Source: Desulfospira sp963664655 (GTDB taxonomy: Bacteria; Desulfobacterota; Desulfobacteria; Desulfobacterales; Desulfobacteraceae). From it: DNA of 64,000 nt. The notes under the pieces are model-generated. The model was not told the DNA's origin and made no database searches. It worked only from the letters and a program-made list of their open reading frames with translations. Shown here piece by piece: positions 1 through 8,430 of the stretch; position 1 is the stretch's first letter, and each line of letters starts with the position of its first letter. The translations under genes and the position numbers were made by a program. The stretch covers positions 868,001-932,000 of the forward strand of contig CAXXHM010000001.1 in NCBI GenBank assembly GCA_963664655.2, read 5' to 3'.

Positions 1-73
1 ATCCTGCCACAGCCGTACCGCAAATCAAAAAAGCAACCATCAGATTGAGTAGCAATAAAATTTTTTTTGTCAT
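1..73 (-). CDS. N-terminus of a secreted protein, cut by the window edge
   Basis: The frame starts at an ATG read on the minus strand (complement of 71-73), preceded by an AGGAG ribosome binding site around 77-81, and runs off the left edge. The 24 visible residues (MTKKILLLLNLMVAFLICG, then TAVAG) form a classic Sec signal peptide: a lysine-rich start, a leucine-rich core and an AVA-type cleavage site. The mature protein lies outside the window, so its function is unknown. It is probably periplasmic or exported. Confidence 0.6.
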   Translation of the reverse strand, partial: MTKKILLLLNLMVAFLICGTAVAG

Positions 74-318
74 GTTTTCTCCTTTGTTCTTAAATTTTTA
101 ACCACAGCCTTTTCCATCGCTGTCATAATGTAATGGGGGAAATCCCTAAAATAAAACCTGGACGGTCCACGCTTTATCCGAACAGCGGTATACCATAAGA
201 CAAAGGAACATTGCTGGCACTTATTTGCTAAATGACAGGACTTTCTTGCTAAAGATAGCACTTTCTTGCTATTTCCAATTTTATTAAAAAAATCGGGCCT
301 GAAACGCCTGAATTTCAC

Positions 319-881
319 CGGGCATATACATTCAACCCGGCTGTTTTATCCGCCGATTTTAACCGGACTTCATGCATTCTTATCAGCCTGCCGTCACAAA
401 CGGATTTATTTTTTCCAACCAAATCCGCAAATCAGGTCATATCGTCCCGTTCAGGTCAGAAAAATTTATAGCAATAAGCCAAGTTAGCCGGGCATATCTG
501 AAAACTTCCCTTGTATTTAAGTTCCGCGTGTGTTAAATATTGTACGATTCATACCAAAGTTCATTCATATTTTTTTTTAAATTAAACCAGATTCTAATCC
601 CCCGGTTTGAACCGGCCTAACCACGCTGAGGATCTGTTCGCCGATGATCCGTAAAAAGACGAAACCGCCTGCCGGAAACCGGCCATCAGCGAAATTTAAA
701 TACCAGAACCGGTGCGTTAAGGCCGGTGCACCAGACCGGATAACAGATTCAAAATGACGCCGCCATCAAATCAAACGGGTCCCTTGCCCGGTCTCCCTAT
801 CCGGCCGTCTCCGGGCAATCGTGTGAGCCGGGAAAAAAATAATCGCAATGCTGCAATTTTTAATACGGAGGTTAGTGACAT
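319..881. other. Intergenic region before the chemoreceptor gene
   Basis: No convincing gene is present. The stretch lies between the divergent truncated secreted-protein gene and the chemoreceptor gene, so it should carry promoters for both. I could not identify a clear -35/-10 pair. It includes GC-rich partial palindromes around 600-700, such as repeated CCGG-containing segments, but no strong terminator. Confidence 0.4.
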
Positions 882-2927
882 ATGAAAAAATACCACAGTA
901 TTTCATCGCGTTTTCTGTTATGGACAGTGCCGCTGCTGCTGATTTCCCTGGCAGTCATGACCGGCATTATCTATGTAATTGAGCAGGGAAATCAGAAAAA
1001 TGCCACCATCGCCATTGGACAACAGGCCACGGAACAGACCGCTGTGGCATTGGAAAACTGGATCGCAGACCAGGTCAGAATCGTTCAGATGATTGCCAGC
1101 CAGAACCTGGTGATTGCGGCCTGTAAGGACCCCGGCAACCCGGAAGCCGTGACGGCTGCCCAGACCTATGTACAGTCCATCCATAACCAGTTCCCATATT
1201 ATGAAAATGTCCCCCTTTTCGCGAAAATGGCGGGCGGAAAAACCGCAGACATCCAGACCCCAAATGGCATAAAACAGGTGGGGGACGGCCAGATATTTGT
1301 GGATACCGTGGGCTCCAAAACCATTGGCAAAGGCGGTCCCAGCCTAAGCTATGTTAAAGCGGTTTTCAGTGGAAAAGACTATTTTATCAGCCAGGTTTAC
1401 CCCAGCCTTCTTCGGGGAAACCCGATTTTTGTGATTGCCGCCCCGGTGAAAGATGAAACCGGCCAGTTAATCGGGGTGGCTGCCATTGCCCCCCAGATGA
1501 GTTTTTTCACGGATATCTTTGTCAGCAAGATCGCTATCGGAAAAACCGGCTATCTGTTTTTTATCGACGATCGGGGAATGATGCTGGCCCACCGGGACAA
1601 AAGCCTGATTCTCAACAAGGAGGTCCGGGAAAAATGGGGTACACTGATTGATCGGATTCTGTCCGGAGACAAACTGATTGAGGCATCCAACAATGGCTCT
1701 CCGCGATTTTACATCACCCGGATGATTCAGATCCCCGACGAAAAGATTCTGCACAAATGGGTTATGGTGTTTGGTCAGGATCAGGAAGAGGTCATGGCAT
1801 CGTCGTCCCATTTTCTCAAAATTCTTTCCCTGATCAGCCTGATCCTGCTGGCCTGTTTTTGTGCGGGGCTCTATTTTTTGTGCCGGATGATTGTTGTCAA
1901 TCCGGTGAATCAGACCATGCTGGCCATCAAGGATATTGCCCAGGGTGAAGGGGACCTGACCAAACGGCTGAATGCGTCTTCCAGGAATGAAATCGGAGAG
2001 CTTTCCCGGTGGTTTAACGTCTTTATTGAACGGCTGCAGACCATTGTCCGGAAAATATCCGCCACCTCGGGTGCCATTGATTCAAGTTCCACCCTGTTAT
2101 CCCGGATCTCAGAAAGCCTGCTGAATGATTCAGGCGCCACTTCGTCAATGGCCGCCAGTGTCACCGGTGCCTCTGAAGAAATGAATACCAACCTGGCCAG
2201 CGTGGTTCAGTCCATGGAAGACGCTTCGGCCAATGCCCATATGGTTGCCAGTGCCGCTGAAGAAATCAACAGCACCATTCATGGAATCTCCCAGAATGCG
2301 GAAAAAGCAAGAGATGTGTCCAGGGATGCGGTGAACCAGGCCGGAGAGGCCTCAAAAAACATGGCAGACCTTGGCACTGCGGTGGATAAAATCGGCAAGG
2401 TGACCGAAACCATCACCGACATTTCCGACCAGACCAATCTTTTGTCCCTTAATGCCACCATTGAGGCGGCAAGGGCCGGTGAGGCGGGAAAAGGCTTTGC
2501 CGTTGTGGCCAATGAAATCAAAGAACTGGCCAAGCAGACGGCCAGCGCCACCTTAGAAATTAAAACCCTGATCGAGGCAGTTCAGAATACCACCGGCAAA
2601 ACCGGAGACGATATCACACGAATTTCAGAAGTGATCAGCGGCGTAAATGAAACCGTGGGCTCCATCGCCGTTGCCGTGGAAGAACAGACTGCCACCACCA
2701 GTGAAATCGCCACCAACATCACCCAGACCAGCGAAAGTATCCGGATCGTGAACGAGACCGTTAACCAGAGTTCTGCTTTGGCCTCCAATATCGCCGGGGA
2801 TATTGCCCAGGTCTCCACTGCGTCCCGGAACATTGAGGACAACAGCCGAAACATTGAACAATATGCCCAGGAGCTGATGCAGCATTCAACAGAACTTAAC
2901 GAGATCGTTAGCGGTTTTAAGGTATAG
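882..2927 (+). CDS. Methyl-accepting chemotaxis protein (dCache-HAMP-MCP signal)
   Basis: This transmembrane chemoreceptor senses a periplasmic ligand and controls CheA kinase. It has a transmembrane helix at about 11-33, a periplasmic region of about 275 residues that looks like a double-Cache sensor, a second transmembrane helix at about 314-334, a HAMP linker at about 335-388, and a long coiled-coil signalling domain. The conserved hairpin tip is seen at about 524-547, with the stretch EAARAGEAGKGFAVVANEIK. Flanking Ala/Glu/Gln-rich helices are the likely methylation regions. The start is supported by GGAGG eleven bases upstream. The next gene encodes a periplasmic solute-binding protein, a possible ligand partner, but this is inference. 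The ligand cannot be read from sequence. Confidence 0.95.
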   Translation: MKKYHSISSRFLLWTVPLLLISLAVMTGIIYVIEQGNQKNATIAIGQQATEQTAVALENWIADQVRIVQMIASQNLVIAACKDPGNPEAVTAAQTYVQSIHNQFPYYENVPLFAKMAGGKTADIQTPNGIKQVGDGQIFVDTVGSKTIGKGGPSLSYVKAVFSGKDYFISQVYPSLLRGNPIFVIAAPVKDETGQLIGVAAIAPQMSFFTDIFVSKIAIGKTGYLFFIDDRGMMLAHRDKSLILNKEVREKWGTLIDRILSGDKLIEASNNGSPRFYITRMIQIPDEKILHKWVMVFGQDQEEVMASSSHFLKILSLISLILLACFCAGLYFLCRMIVVNPVNQTMLAIKDIAQGEGDLTKRLNASSRNEIGELSRWFNVFIERLQTIVRKISATSGAIDSSSTLLSRISESLLNDSGATSSMAASVTGASEEMNTNLASVVQSMEDASANAHMVASAAEEINSTIHGISQNAEKARDVSRDAVNQAGEASKNMADLGTAVDKIGKVTETITDISDQTNLLSLNATIEAARAGEAGKGFAVVANEIKELAKQTASATLEIKTLIEAVQNTTGKTGDDITRISEVISGVNETVGSIAVAVEEQTATTSEIATNITQTSESIRIVNETVNQSSALASNIAGDIAQVSTASRNIEDNSRNIEQYAQELMQHSTELNEIVSGFKV

Positions 2928-2939
2928 AACATAAGGAAT

Positions 2940-2970
2940 CCGGCTGAAGGGGCCGCCCCCCTTCAGCCGG
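2940..2970. terminator. Strong hairpin after the chemoreceptor gene
   Basis: A perfect 13-bp stem (CCGGCTGAAGGGG pairing with CCCCTTCAGCCGG, 5-nt loop) lies 12 bases after the stop codon. There is no U-tract, so it may be a transcript-stabilising hairpin or Rho-assisted terminator rather than a classic intrinsic one. The core GGCTGAAGGG recurs in hairpins at 55111-55172 and 57281-57340, suggesting a dispersed repeat family. Confidence 0.55.
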
Positions 2971-3113
2971 CCCCCCTGAATTAAATTGGCGCTCAACATT
3001 ATTTTCCCGTCAAAGCCAAGGTCTTGATTTCACAGGCCGGCCATCTCCATCCTTGACAAAAACCGCAAACAATGCCAGCTATATGACAAGACTCAACTAT
3101 TTAGGGGCCTATC

Positions 3114-3830
3114 ATGAAAAAACCGGCCATTATCCTTGCCTTATTGTTACTATCCATACCGGCATTGTACGCAAAAGAGCTCACCCTTGTGGCAGGGTTG
3201 TCACTTCCACCCTATTTTTTGCAGCAAACCCATAACGGCATGGAGCATGACATTGTAAAAGAAACCCTGGCCCAAAGCGGTTACACCCTGAAGCTGATAT
3301 TTGTCCCGTTCATCCGGCTTGGTGTTGAATATCCCAAATATGACGGTGCCCTGACCATCAATGAGGCATCCGGTGCAAAAGGCTCTTATTCCAACGTGGT
3401 CATGGTCTACCGCAATTATGCCATCTCTCTTGAAAAAAGCCATCTGTCCATCCATGCACTCCAGGACCTGAAGGACAAAAGAATCATCGCCTTTCAGAAC
3501 GCCACAACATATCTGGGCAGCGCGTATAAAGCAATTGTGCAAGCCAATCCCCGTTATAAAGAAACGGCCAACCAGGAAAGCCAGGTAAAAATGCTCTATT
3601 CAGGAAGAACAGACGCCGTTGTCATGGACAAAAATATTTTCCAATATTACCGCAAACAGATTTTTGGGGGAGATACCGGCCCGGAGGCAGTCTACCATGA
3701 ACTTTTCGCCGGATCAGAATATAAAGTGCTGTTTAATGACCCGGCTGTCAGAGATCTTTTCAACAAGGCACTTGCCCAGTTAAAATCATCAGGCCGGTAT
3801 CAGGAAATCATCAATTCATATCTCAAATAA
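3114..3830 (+). CDS. Periplasmic solute-binding protein, family 3
   Basis: This 238-residue protein starts with a Sec signal peptide (about 1-20, ending in LYA|KE) and continues with the two-lobed fold of extracellular solute-binding proteins of the SBP_bac_3 (PF00497) type, used for amino acids and similar small ligands. No permease or ATPase gene is adjacent, so it is not part of a complete ABC operon here. It may feed a distant transporter, or present a ligand to the chemoreceptor encoded upstream. The family assignment rests on overall pattern (an N-terminal SLPPYF motif and a late region like DAVVMDK). The ligand is unknown. Confidence 0.8.
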   Translation: MKKPAIILALLLLSIPALYAKELTLVAGLSLPPYFLQQTHNGMEHDIVKETLAQSGYTLKLIFVPFIRLGVEYPKYDGALTINEASGAKGSYSNVVMVYRNYAISLEKSHLSIHALQDLKDKRIIAFQNATTYLGSAYKAIVQANPRYKETANQESQVKMLYSGRTDAVVMDKNIFQYYRKQIFGGDTGPEAVYHELFAGSEYKVLFNDPAVRDLFNKALAQLKSSGRYQEIINSYLK

Positions 3831-3855
3831 AAGCCATTTTAATTTAACCATATGA

Positions 3856-3950
3856 GCAACTGTTCAGCAGTGCCGCATCTTCGCTCATTGAGGCCTTCTC
3901 ACATAGCAACAGTATGCTGCGAAGCCCTGATTAAACAAATATGAAATACT
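3856..3950. repeat. Dispersed repeat family B, copy 1 (right end degenerate)
   Basis: This segment is nearly identical to 54672-54779. Shared blocks include CTGTTCAGCAGTGCC, CATCTTCGCTCATT, AGGCCTTCTCACATAGCAA and TAAACAAATATGAA. The copy at 54672 has 18-bp terminal inverted repeats; here the right terminal repeat has decayed. It abuts the 3' end of the diguanylate cyclase gene. Confidence 0.75.
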
Positions 3951-3954
3951 CAGG

Positions 3955-5415
3955 CTAAATCACTTCCACCCGGTTTCTGCCGTTTTCTTTTGCCTTGTAT
4001 ACCGCCAGATCAACCCGTTTGATCAATTCTTTCTGGCTTTCCCCCTTTTGCCACTGGGTTACGCCAAGACTTATACTGACCCCAATCGCATCCCGGTCAT
4101 GGTGAACGATTGTCCGGGCAACGGCCCGCCGGAGTTGTTCCGCAATTTTCAGCCCGTCTTCCCTGGCGCAATGTTGCAGCAGGATTAAAAACTCTTCTCC
4201 TCCCCAGCGGCAGACAATGTCGGCGTTTCTGAGGGTGTCACGGACGGTGGCCGCAACCTTTTTCAGCACCGCGTCTCCGGCCGGATGGCCATAGGTGTCG
4301 TTTATTTTCTTAAAATGGTCCATGTCAAAAAGGATAATGCTTAACGACAGGCTTTCCCGCTCTGCCTGCTTAAGGGCCTGGGCCATCAGAATTTCAAAAG
4401 AATGCCGGTTGTTTACCCGGGTCAGCCTGTCCGTGGTGGCCATCAGCTCAAGTTCATTCTGGTACCGTTGAACCGTCAAGAATATGGCCCCGATAATAAC
4501 GCTGCCCATGGCAAGGGTGATGAAAAAGTTTTTCACCAAAAGAAGGAAAAGGCTTTTTGATTGCGTGTCTTTCAAAGACTGCTCCACAAATAAAAACAAC
4601 CGCAGCTCCGGGATAAACCGGGTGTTGAGCAGAAAAGTATCATTATCCCGGTGGTAGGAAAACGAGATGGGGTTCAAATTGCCGGGACTAAGCACAAGCT
4701 CTTTTAGGCCGGCCACTTCATCAAGGGTTGAAAATGACGGCGGAGCCACATTATTGGTAAGGACTACCCGGTGGTCCTGATCCACAAAATAAATGATTCG
4801 ATTATACCGTTTGGCATATACATTGAGAAGGTTCTGAACGTTTTCCACAGTGAGCCCGCAGCCGGTCACCCCCATGAACTCCCCCTCATAATCAAATACC
4901 TTATAATTGACAAAGATTGTAAATGAACTGTCATTGATATCATCCAGGCCAAGATTGATCTGATATTCATCCTTGATGTCCTTGACCCTGAAATACCAGG
5001 CATCCCTTGGATTGTCCTTTTCGATAACGGTCCAGATACCATCCGGATAATAATAAGCATGAGTGATATCTGAGGCGAAAAAACAGGTAACCGTATGGTA
5101 TTTGCTTTTAATGCTGCCCAGGTATTTGGAGATCCGGTCCGTCTCCTGTTCACCGCTTAACACCCAGTCTTTTAAAAATGTGTCATTGGCCATAAGTGAA
5201 GAAATCAGCACCAGTTCAACAATATCCTTTTGCACTTCCGAATAAATATTATCGCCGGTGAGCGGAAGGATATTTTCGGAAAGTTGTTTTTGATACATCC
5301 TGGCAGTTGTGTAATAGGAGACAAGGCTTGAGGCGATAAACCCGGAAAGAAGCAAAAAACAGACAAAGGGCAAAATCCGCCGTTTATAGGACAAGTCAAT
5401 AATCTTAGTGTCCAT
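3955..5415 (-). CDS. Membrane-bound diguanylate cyclase (sensor-GGDEF)
   Basis: The C-terminal GGDEF domain makes the second messenger c-di-GMP from two GTP. The active-site motif is GGEEF at about 402-406, and the inhibitory I-site RNAD sits just upstream, so both catalysis and product feedback look intact. An N-terminal transmembrane helix (about 9-30), a periplasmic Cache-like sensor of about 260 residues and a second transmembrane helix (about 295-316) precede it. I chose the ATG (MDTK) with an AAAAGAGA upstream. A TTG eight codons earlier (at 5439) keeps the frame open and is an alternative start. The gene is monocistronic. The signal sensed is unknown. Confidence 0.93.
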   Translation of the reverse strand: MDTKIIDLSYKRRILPFVCFLLLSGFIASSLVSYYTTARMYQKQLSENILPLTGDNIYSEVQKDIVELVLISSLMANDTFLKDWVLSGEQETDRISKYLGSIKSKYHTVTCFFASDITHAYYYPDGIWTVIEKDNPRDAWYFRVKDIKDEYQINLGLDDINDSSFTIFVNYKVFDYEGEFMGVTGCGLTVENVQNLLNVYAKRYNRIIYFVDQDHRVVLTNNVAPPSFSTLDEVAGLKELVLSPGNLNPISFSYHRDNDTFLLNTRFIPELRLFLFVEQSLKDTQSKSLFLLLVKNFFITLAMGSVIIGAIFLTVQRYQNELELMATTDRLTRVNNRHSFEILMAQALKQAERESLSLSIILFDMDHFKKINDTYGHPAGDAVLKKVAATVRDTLRNADIVCRWGGEEFLILLQHCAREDGLKIAEQLRRAVARTIVHHDRDAIGVSISLGVTQWQKGESQKELIKRVDLAVYKAKENGRNRVEVI

Positions 5416-5439
5416 TTTATTTCTCTTTTTTTGCGGCAA

Positions 5440-5792
5440 ACAGCCTGCCTTGTTAAAATCAACGCCTATAGGTCATGGGCAGCCGTCTCTGGCTGTCCAG
5501 CCAAGCATCGGCCAAAAGCGAAAAAGAAAAGTCCGGTCAGATTTTCAGTGAGACTTTCATGTACCCCATAATGAGAAAAGTTTAACACAAAACAAACGAA
5601 AAATCATCCATCCCAAAAGAATTGATACTTGCCTTCTCAATCCGGCTCTTTCTCCGGACCAATGAACCGGATCAGGTCCTGTCCTTATTTCAGGGCCGGC
5701 GGCACCTGGCAAATGACGGCATCAATATCACCCCCCCGGCGCCTGCCGGCTGCCGTAAAATCGTGCTATCGCGAAGTGTCTATCCGGATGGA
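5440..5792. other. Intergenic region without recognised features
   Basis: About 350 bases lie between the cyclase start and the radical SAM stop. I see no gene, RNA or clear terminator. It should contain the cyclase promoter. Confidence 0.4.
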
Positions 5793-7214
5793 TCAGATAT
5801 AAGGGGAAAGCCCCGGGCAAAAGGCTTCAAAGTTTCGGATCCGGGCCTCCATATCTTCCGGAAGCGGCTGGGCCTGGGAAGCCGGCCCCATATCCTGCCC
5901 CAGAAAGGTTTGCGCAAAGGCTGGAATCTGGCCTTCCCTGAGCATGATGCCGGGATGCCGGTTATCCCGTTCAATCACCACATCTTTGTCCGGGTTCAGG
6001 GAGACCACGGTATGGGGATACCGCAACGACGCAGATGATCTCAGCCCTGCGGCATTATAGGTGAGCTTTAAGGTCAGGCCGGCCAGATCGCCATGGGGCC
6101 AGAGCCTCTGGCTGACGGCAACCCGGTCTCTTTTTTCGGACACATGCCAGTCTGTCTCCTTTTTTCCCTTTTCTGCAAACCCGTCACAAAGGGTCCGGAT
6201 CAGGCCGGGGTCGCCGCAAAATTCCATGGTCCGGATGTATCCGGGCTGGGTTATGTCTTCCCAGGGGGTGGCCACCATCCGGCCGCTGCGCTGTCTTGCC
6301 GCCGCCTTCTGAAATTGGTTGCGATAGGTAAACGAGCAATAGTTGACCGGCAGCGGTATTTGTTCCTCCAGTGCATGAAGAACCAGGGCCAATGCGGTCA
6401 GTTCCGTTTCAAGGACAGCCGTTCCCGGCCCATGAATAAAGGTATACCCCCTGCTGATGAGTTTGGGGGTGTTAAACGGGGTGCAGCGGATCTGGTGAAG
6501 ATTTAAAAAATTGACCCCGGAGTCGGCAAGGACCTTAAGCAACGGCTTTGTTTTTTCCAGGTCTTCGGGGATGGCCGGGATTTCAACGGTGACAATGGGA
6601 ATGATCCCCACGGCTTTTTTCAGGCTGCCCAGATGATACCCCACGGCGGACAGGTCAAAGCGGATCTCTTTAAGGCCGTTGTCCCGGAGGGCCTTGAGCC
6701 GGTCGGAACTGGCCAGAATGCCGTTGGTATACATCCAGGTATGAAGGGGCGATTTAACCTGTTCCCCAAGGGCCTTTAGAAAAGCAACCACCCGGTCAGC
6801 GGTCATGAGGGGCTCTCCGCCGCTGAACCCCACCCCCTGGATATCAAACCGGTTCACATAATCGGCATAGTCCCGGGGCCGGTTAAACTCTACGGAACTT
6901 GTGACGGGGACACCCGGCTCCGTTTGGGGGGCGGGACAATAAAAACAGCCGGCATTGCAGATGCCATTGATAAACAGGCAGGACCATTTTCCCTGGCCGC
7001 ACAGGGCACACCCCGGAGAAATGCCGTGGGCAAACAGTTTGGTTCCGGCAAAGGCCCATCCGGCCTTGGCGCCCTGTTGGTCAAATATCCGGCCAAGCAG
7101 CTCTTCGCGATACTGCCCGGCGGCCCGGGCCGCTCCGGCCGAAAGCCAGTGCATGGTTTGGTACAATCCGGGAAATTCCTTGCGGGTACGGTGAATCCAG
7201 GGGTTCATATTCAT
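5793..7214 (-). CDS. Radical SAM domain protein
   Basis: The protein carries the radical SAM cluster motif CNAGCFYC (CxxxCxxC) at about residues 85-92, which binds a 4Fe-4S cluster and S-adenosylmethionine. Two further cysteines just before it (CALC) could bind another metal site. A GEP-type motif (SGGEPLM) follows. The remaining 300 residues form the partial TIM barrel and an unassigned C-terminal region of about 100 residues. It sits alone on the minus strand with no partner that reveals a substrate. It could be an activase or a peptide- or cofactor-modifying enzyme; I cannot choose. A second Met two residues in is an equally possible start. Confidence 0.85.
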   Translation of the reverse strand: MNMNPWIHRTRKEFPGLYQTMHWLSAGAARAAGQYREELLGRIFDQQGAKAGWAFAGTKLFAHGISPGCALCGQGKWSCLFINGICNAGCFYCPAPQTEPGVPVTSSVEFNRPRDYADYVNRFDIQGVGFSGGEPLMTADRVVAFLKALGEQVKSPLHTWMYTNGILASSDRLKALRDNGLKEIRFDLSAVGYHLGSLKKAVGIIPIVTVEIPAIPEDLEKTKPLLKVLADSGVNFLNLHQIRCTPFNTPKLISRGYTFIHGPGTAVLETELTALALVLHALEEQIPLPVNYCSFTYRNQFQKAAARQRSGRMVATPWEDITQPGYIRTMEFCGDPGLIRTLCDGFAEKGKKETDWHVSEKRDRVAVSQRLWPHGDLAGLTLKLTYNAAGLRSSASLRYPHTVVSLNPDKDVVIERDNRHPGIMLREGQIPAFAQTFLGQDMGPASQAQPLPEDMEARIRNFEAFCPGLSPYI

Positions 7215-7382
7215 CTATACAAATAAAAATAACGTTTCAGCCAATGCCGAAAAAATTAACAAAAACCAGGGTCCGGAGCTGTTCATCTCAAGACCAGGGG
7301 GACACACCGGCAAAACAGAAGCAAAAAATCCTGTTTCTGCTGCAAACCGGAACCAGAAGTTCCTTTTTGATGCTGTTTAGGG

Positions 7383-7568
7383 TTACTGCTTCTCTTCCCA
7401 GCTCTCTTCCGGGTTCCGGTCCCGCTGGCGTTTCTTTTTTCCCTTGTTTTTTCTGTGGAAAAAATCGTTCAGATCTTCATCACTGTAGGATTCGTCATAA
7501 TGGTTTCGAAATTTTGGATTTTTGATTTTCCTGGGTTTCCCAGGCCGCTCATGATCATACTTTCCCAT
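7383..7568 (-). CDS. Small charged protein of unknown function
   Basis: This 61-residue frame begins at ATG 7568, with AAGGA about ten bases upstream. The product is very hydrophilic, rich in Lys, Arg, Asp and Glu, with a basic KNKGKKKRQR tract and an acidic end. The start site with its own ribosome binding site and the non-shadow position support a real gene, but I recognise no family. Extending to an upstream start at 7643 would add 25 residues with no better signal. It could be a nucleic-acid-binding small protein; this is only a guess from its charge. Confidence 0.45.
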   Translation of the reverse strand: MGKYDHERPGKPRKIKNPKFRNHYDESYSDEDLNDFFHRKNKGKKKRQRDRNPEESWEEKQ

Positions 7569-7826
7569 GGGATCGTCCTTTAATACAGCATTCTTTCCCG
7601 GCAGTGAGCCGGCGTTCAAGGCTTCTTGGCGAGCAGGTTTCATGCCATAAGGTAAAAAAAATGTGGTTTTTCATTTATCCCGGCCCAAAAATAATGCCAA
7701 AGGGGACATGGATGAGCATACTTCAGATAAAACCGGGCATGAAATTTGCTGTAAACTGCTTTCATTTGCAATCCTCTGTCAGACAGAACATCAAACGGCA
7801 ACAGATTTATCTCATGGGAGTGAATA

Positions 7827-8186
7827 ATGGACCCCAAAGAAATGGAACGATTCAAAGCGATACTGACCGATCAGGTAGACCGGCTTTTAAATCAGGCCAA
7901 AATCAGCAAATCGGAATTGGCAACAGAAAACACAAGGGAAACCGAATATGTGGACCGGGCATCCATCCATGCCGCCCAGGCCCTGCGGCTCAGGTTCCGC
8001 ACCCGGGAAAGCCGGCTGCTCAATAAGCTCCGGCTGGCCCTGGAGCGGGTAGAAAACGGCACTTACGGGGAATGTGAGATCTGCGGAGAGCCCATTTCCA
8101 TTCAACGGCTTGAGGCCAGGCCCGTGACCACAAAATGCATCAGCTGCAAAGAGCAGGAAGAGCTCATGGAAGCGATTTCCAAATAA
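7827..8186 (+). CDS. dksA: DksA/TraR-family zinc-finger transcription factor
   Basis: The 119-residue protein has an N-terminal coiled-coil region and a C-terminal four-cysteine zinc finger (CEIC at 83-86 and CISC at 104-107). This is the layout of DksA, which enters the RNA polymerase secondary channel and, together with ppGpp in E. coli, adjusts rRNA and amino-acid promoters. The start is backed by GGGAGTG just upstream. It is slightly shorter than E. coli DksA (151 residues), as is common in deltaproteobacteria. The genome may have several paralogues, so the exact dksA role is not proven. A sigma-54 activator gene follows about 245 bases later. Confidence 0.9.
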   Translation: MDPKEMERFKAILTDQVDRLLNQAKISKSELATENTRETEYVDRASIHAAQALRLRFRTRESRLLNKLRLALERVENGTYGECEICGEPISIQRLEARPVTTKCISCKEQEELMEAISK

Positions 8187-8430
8187 AAACGGCCGGCACT
8201 CTTGTGCTGTGTTCAAAGCCTTTTTATGGCTCAGGCCTTCGAAAAATGTTGATCCTTTGCCGTGAGTCTGAATTTTACTGTTTACCGGCATCTTATCGCG
8301 AAAAATATGTTTAGCCCTTGCAAATTTTTTCTTTTTTCCTTAAATAAAAGCCAAAGATAAGAACTGAAAATTCCGTTTTAAACGAAAAAACCGGAACAGG
8401 GTGTTCATCTAAAGGGCTGAGTAGGGAATT

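Noticed and set aside
215..229. TGGCAC...TTGC, a possible sigma-54 promoter
   Set aside because: The distance between the two elements is four bases, one short of the required five, and the motif points away from the nearest gene start on that strand by over 650 bases.
70..318. 82-codon frame on the minus strand upstream of the secreted-protein gene
   Set aside because: It overlaps the start of the secreted-protein gene on the same strand, has no ribosome binding site or family similarity, and spans repetitive promoter-like DNA.
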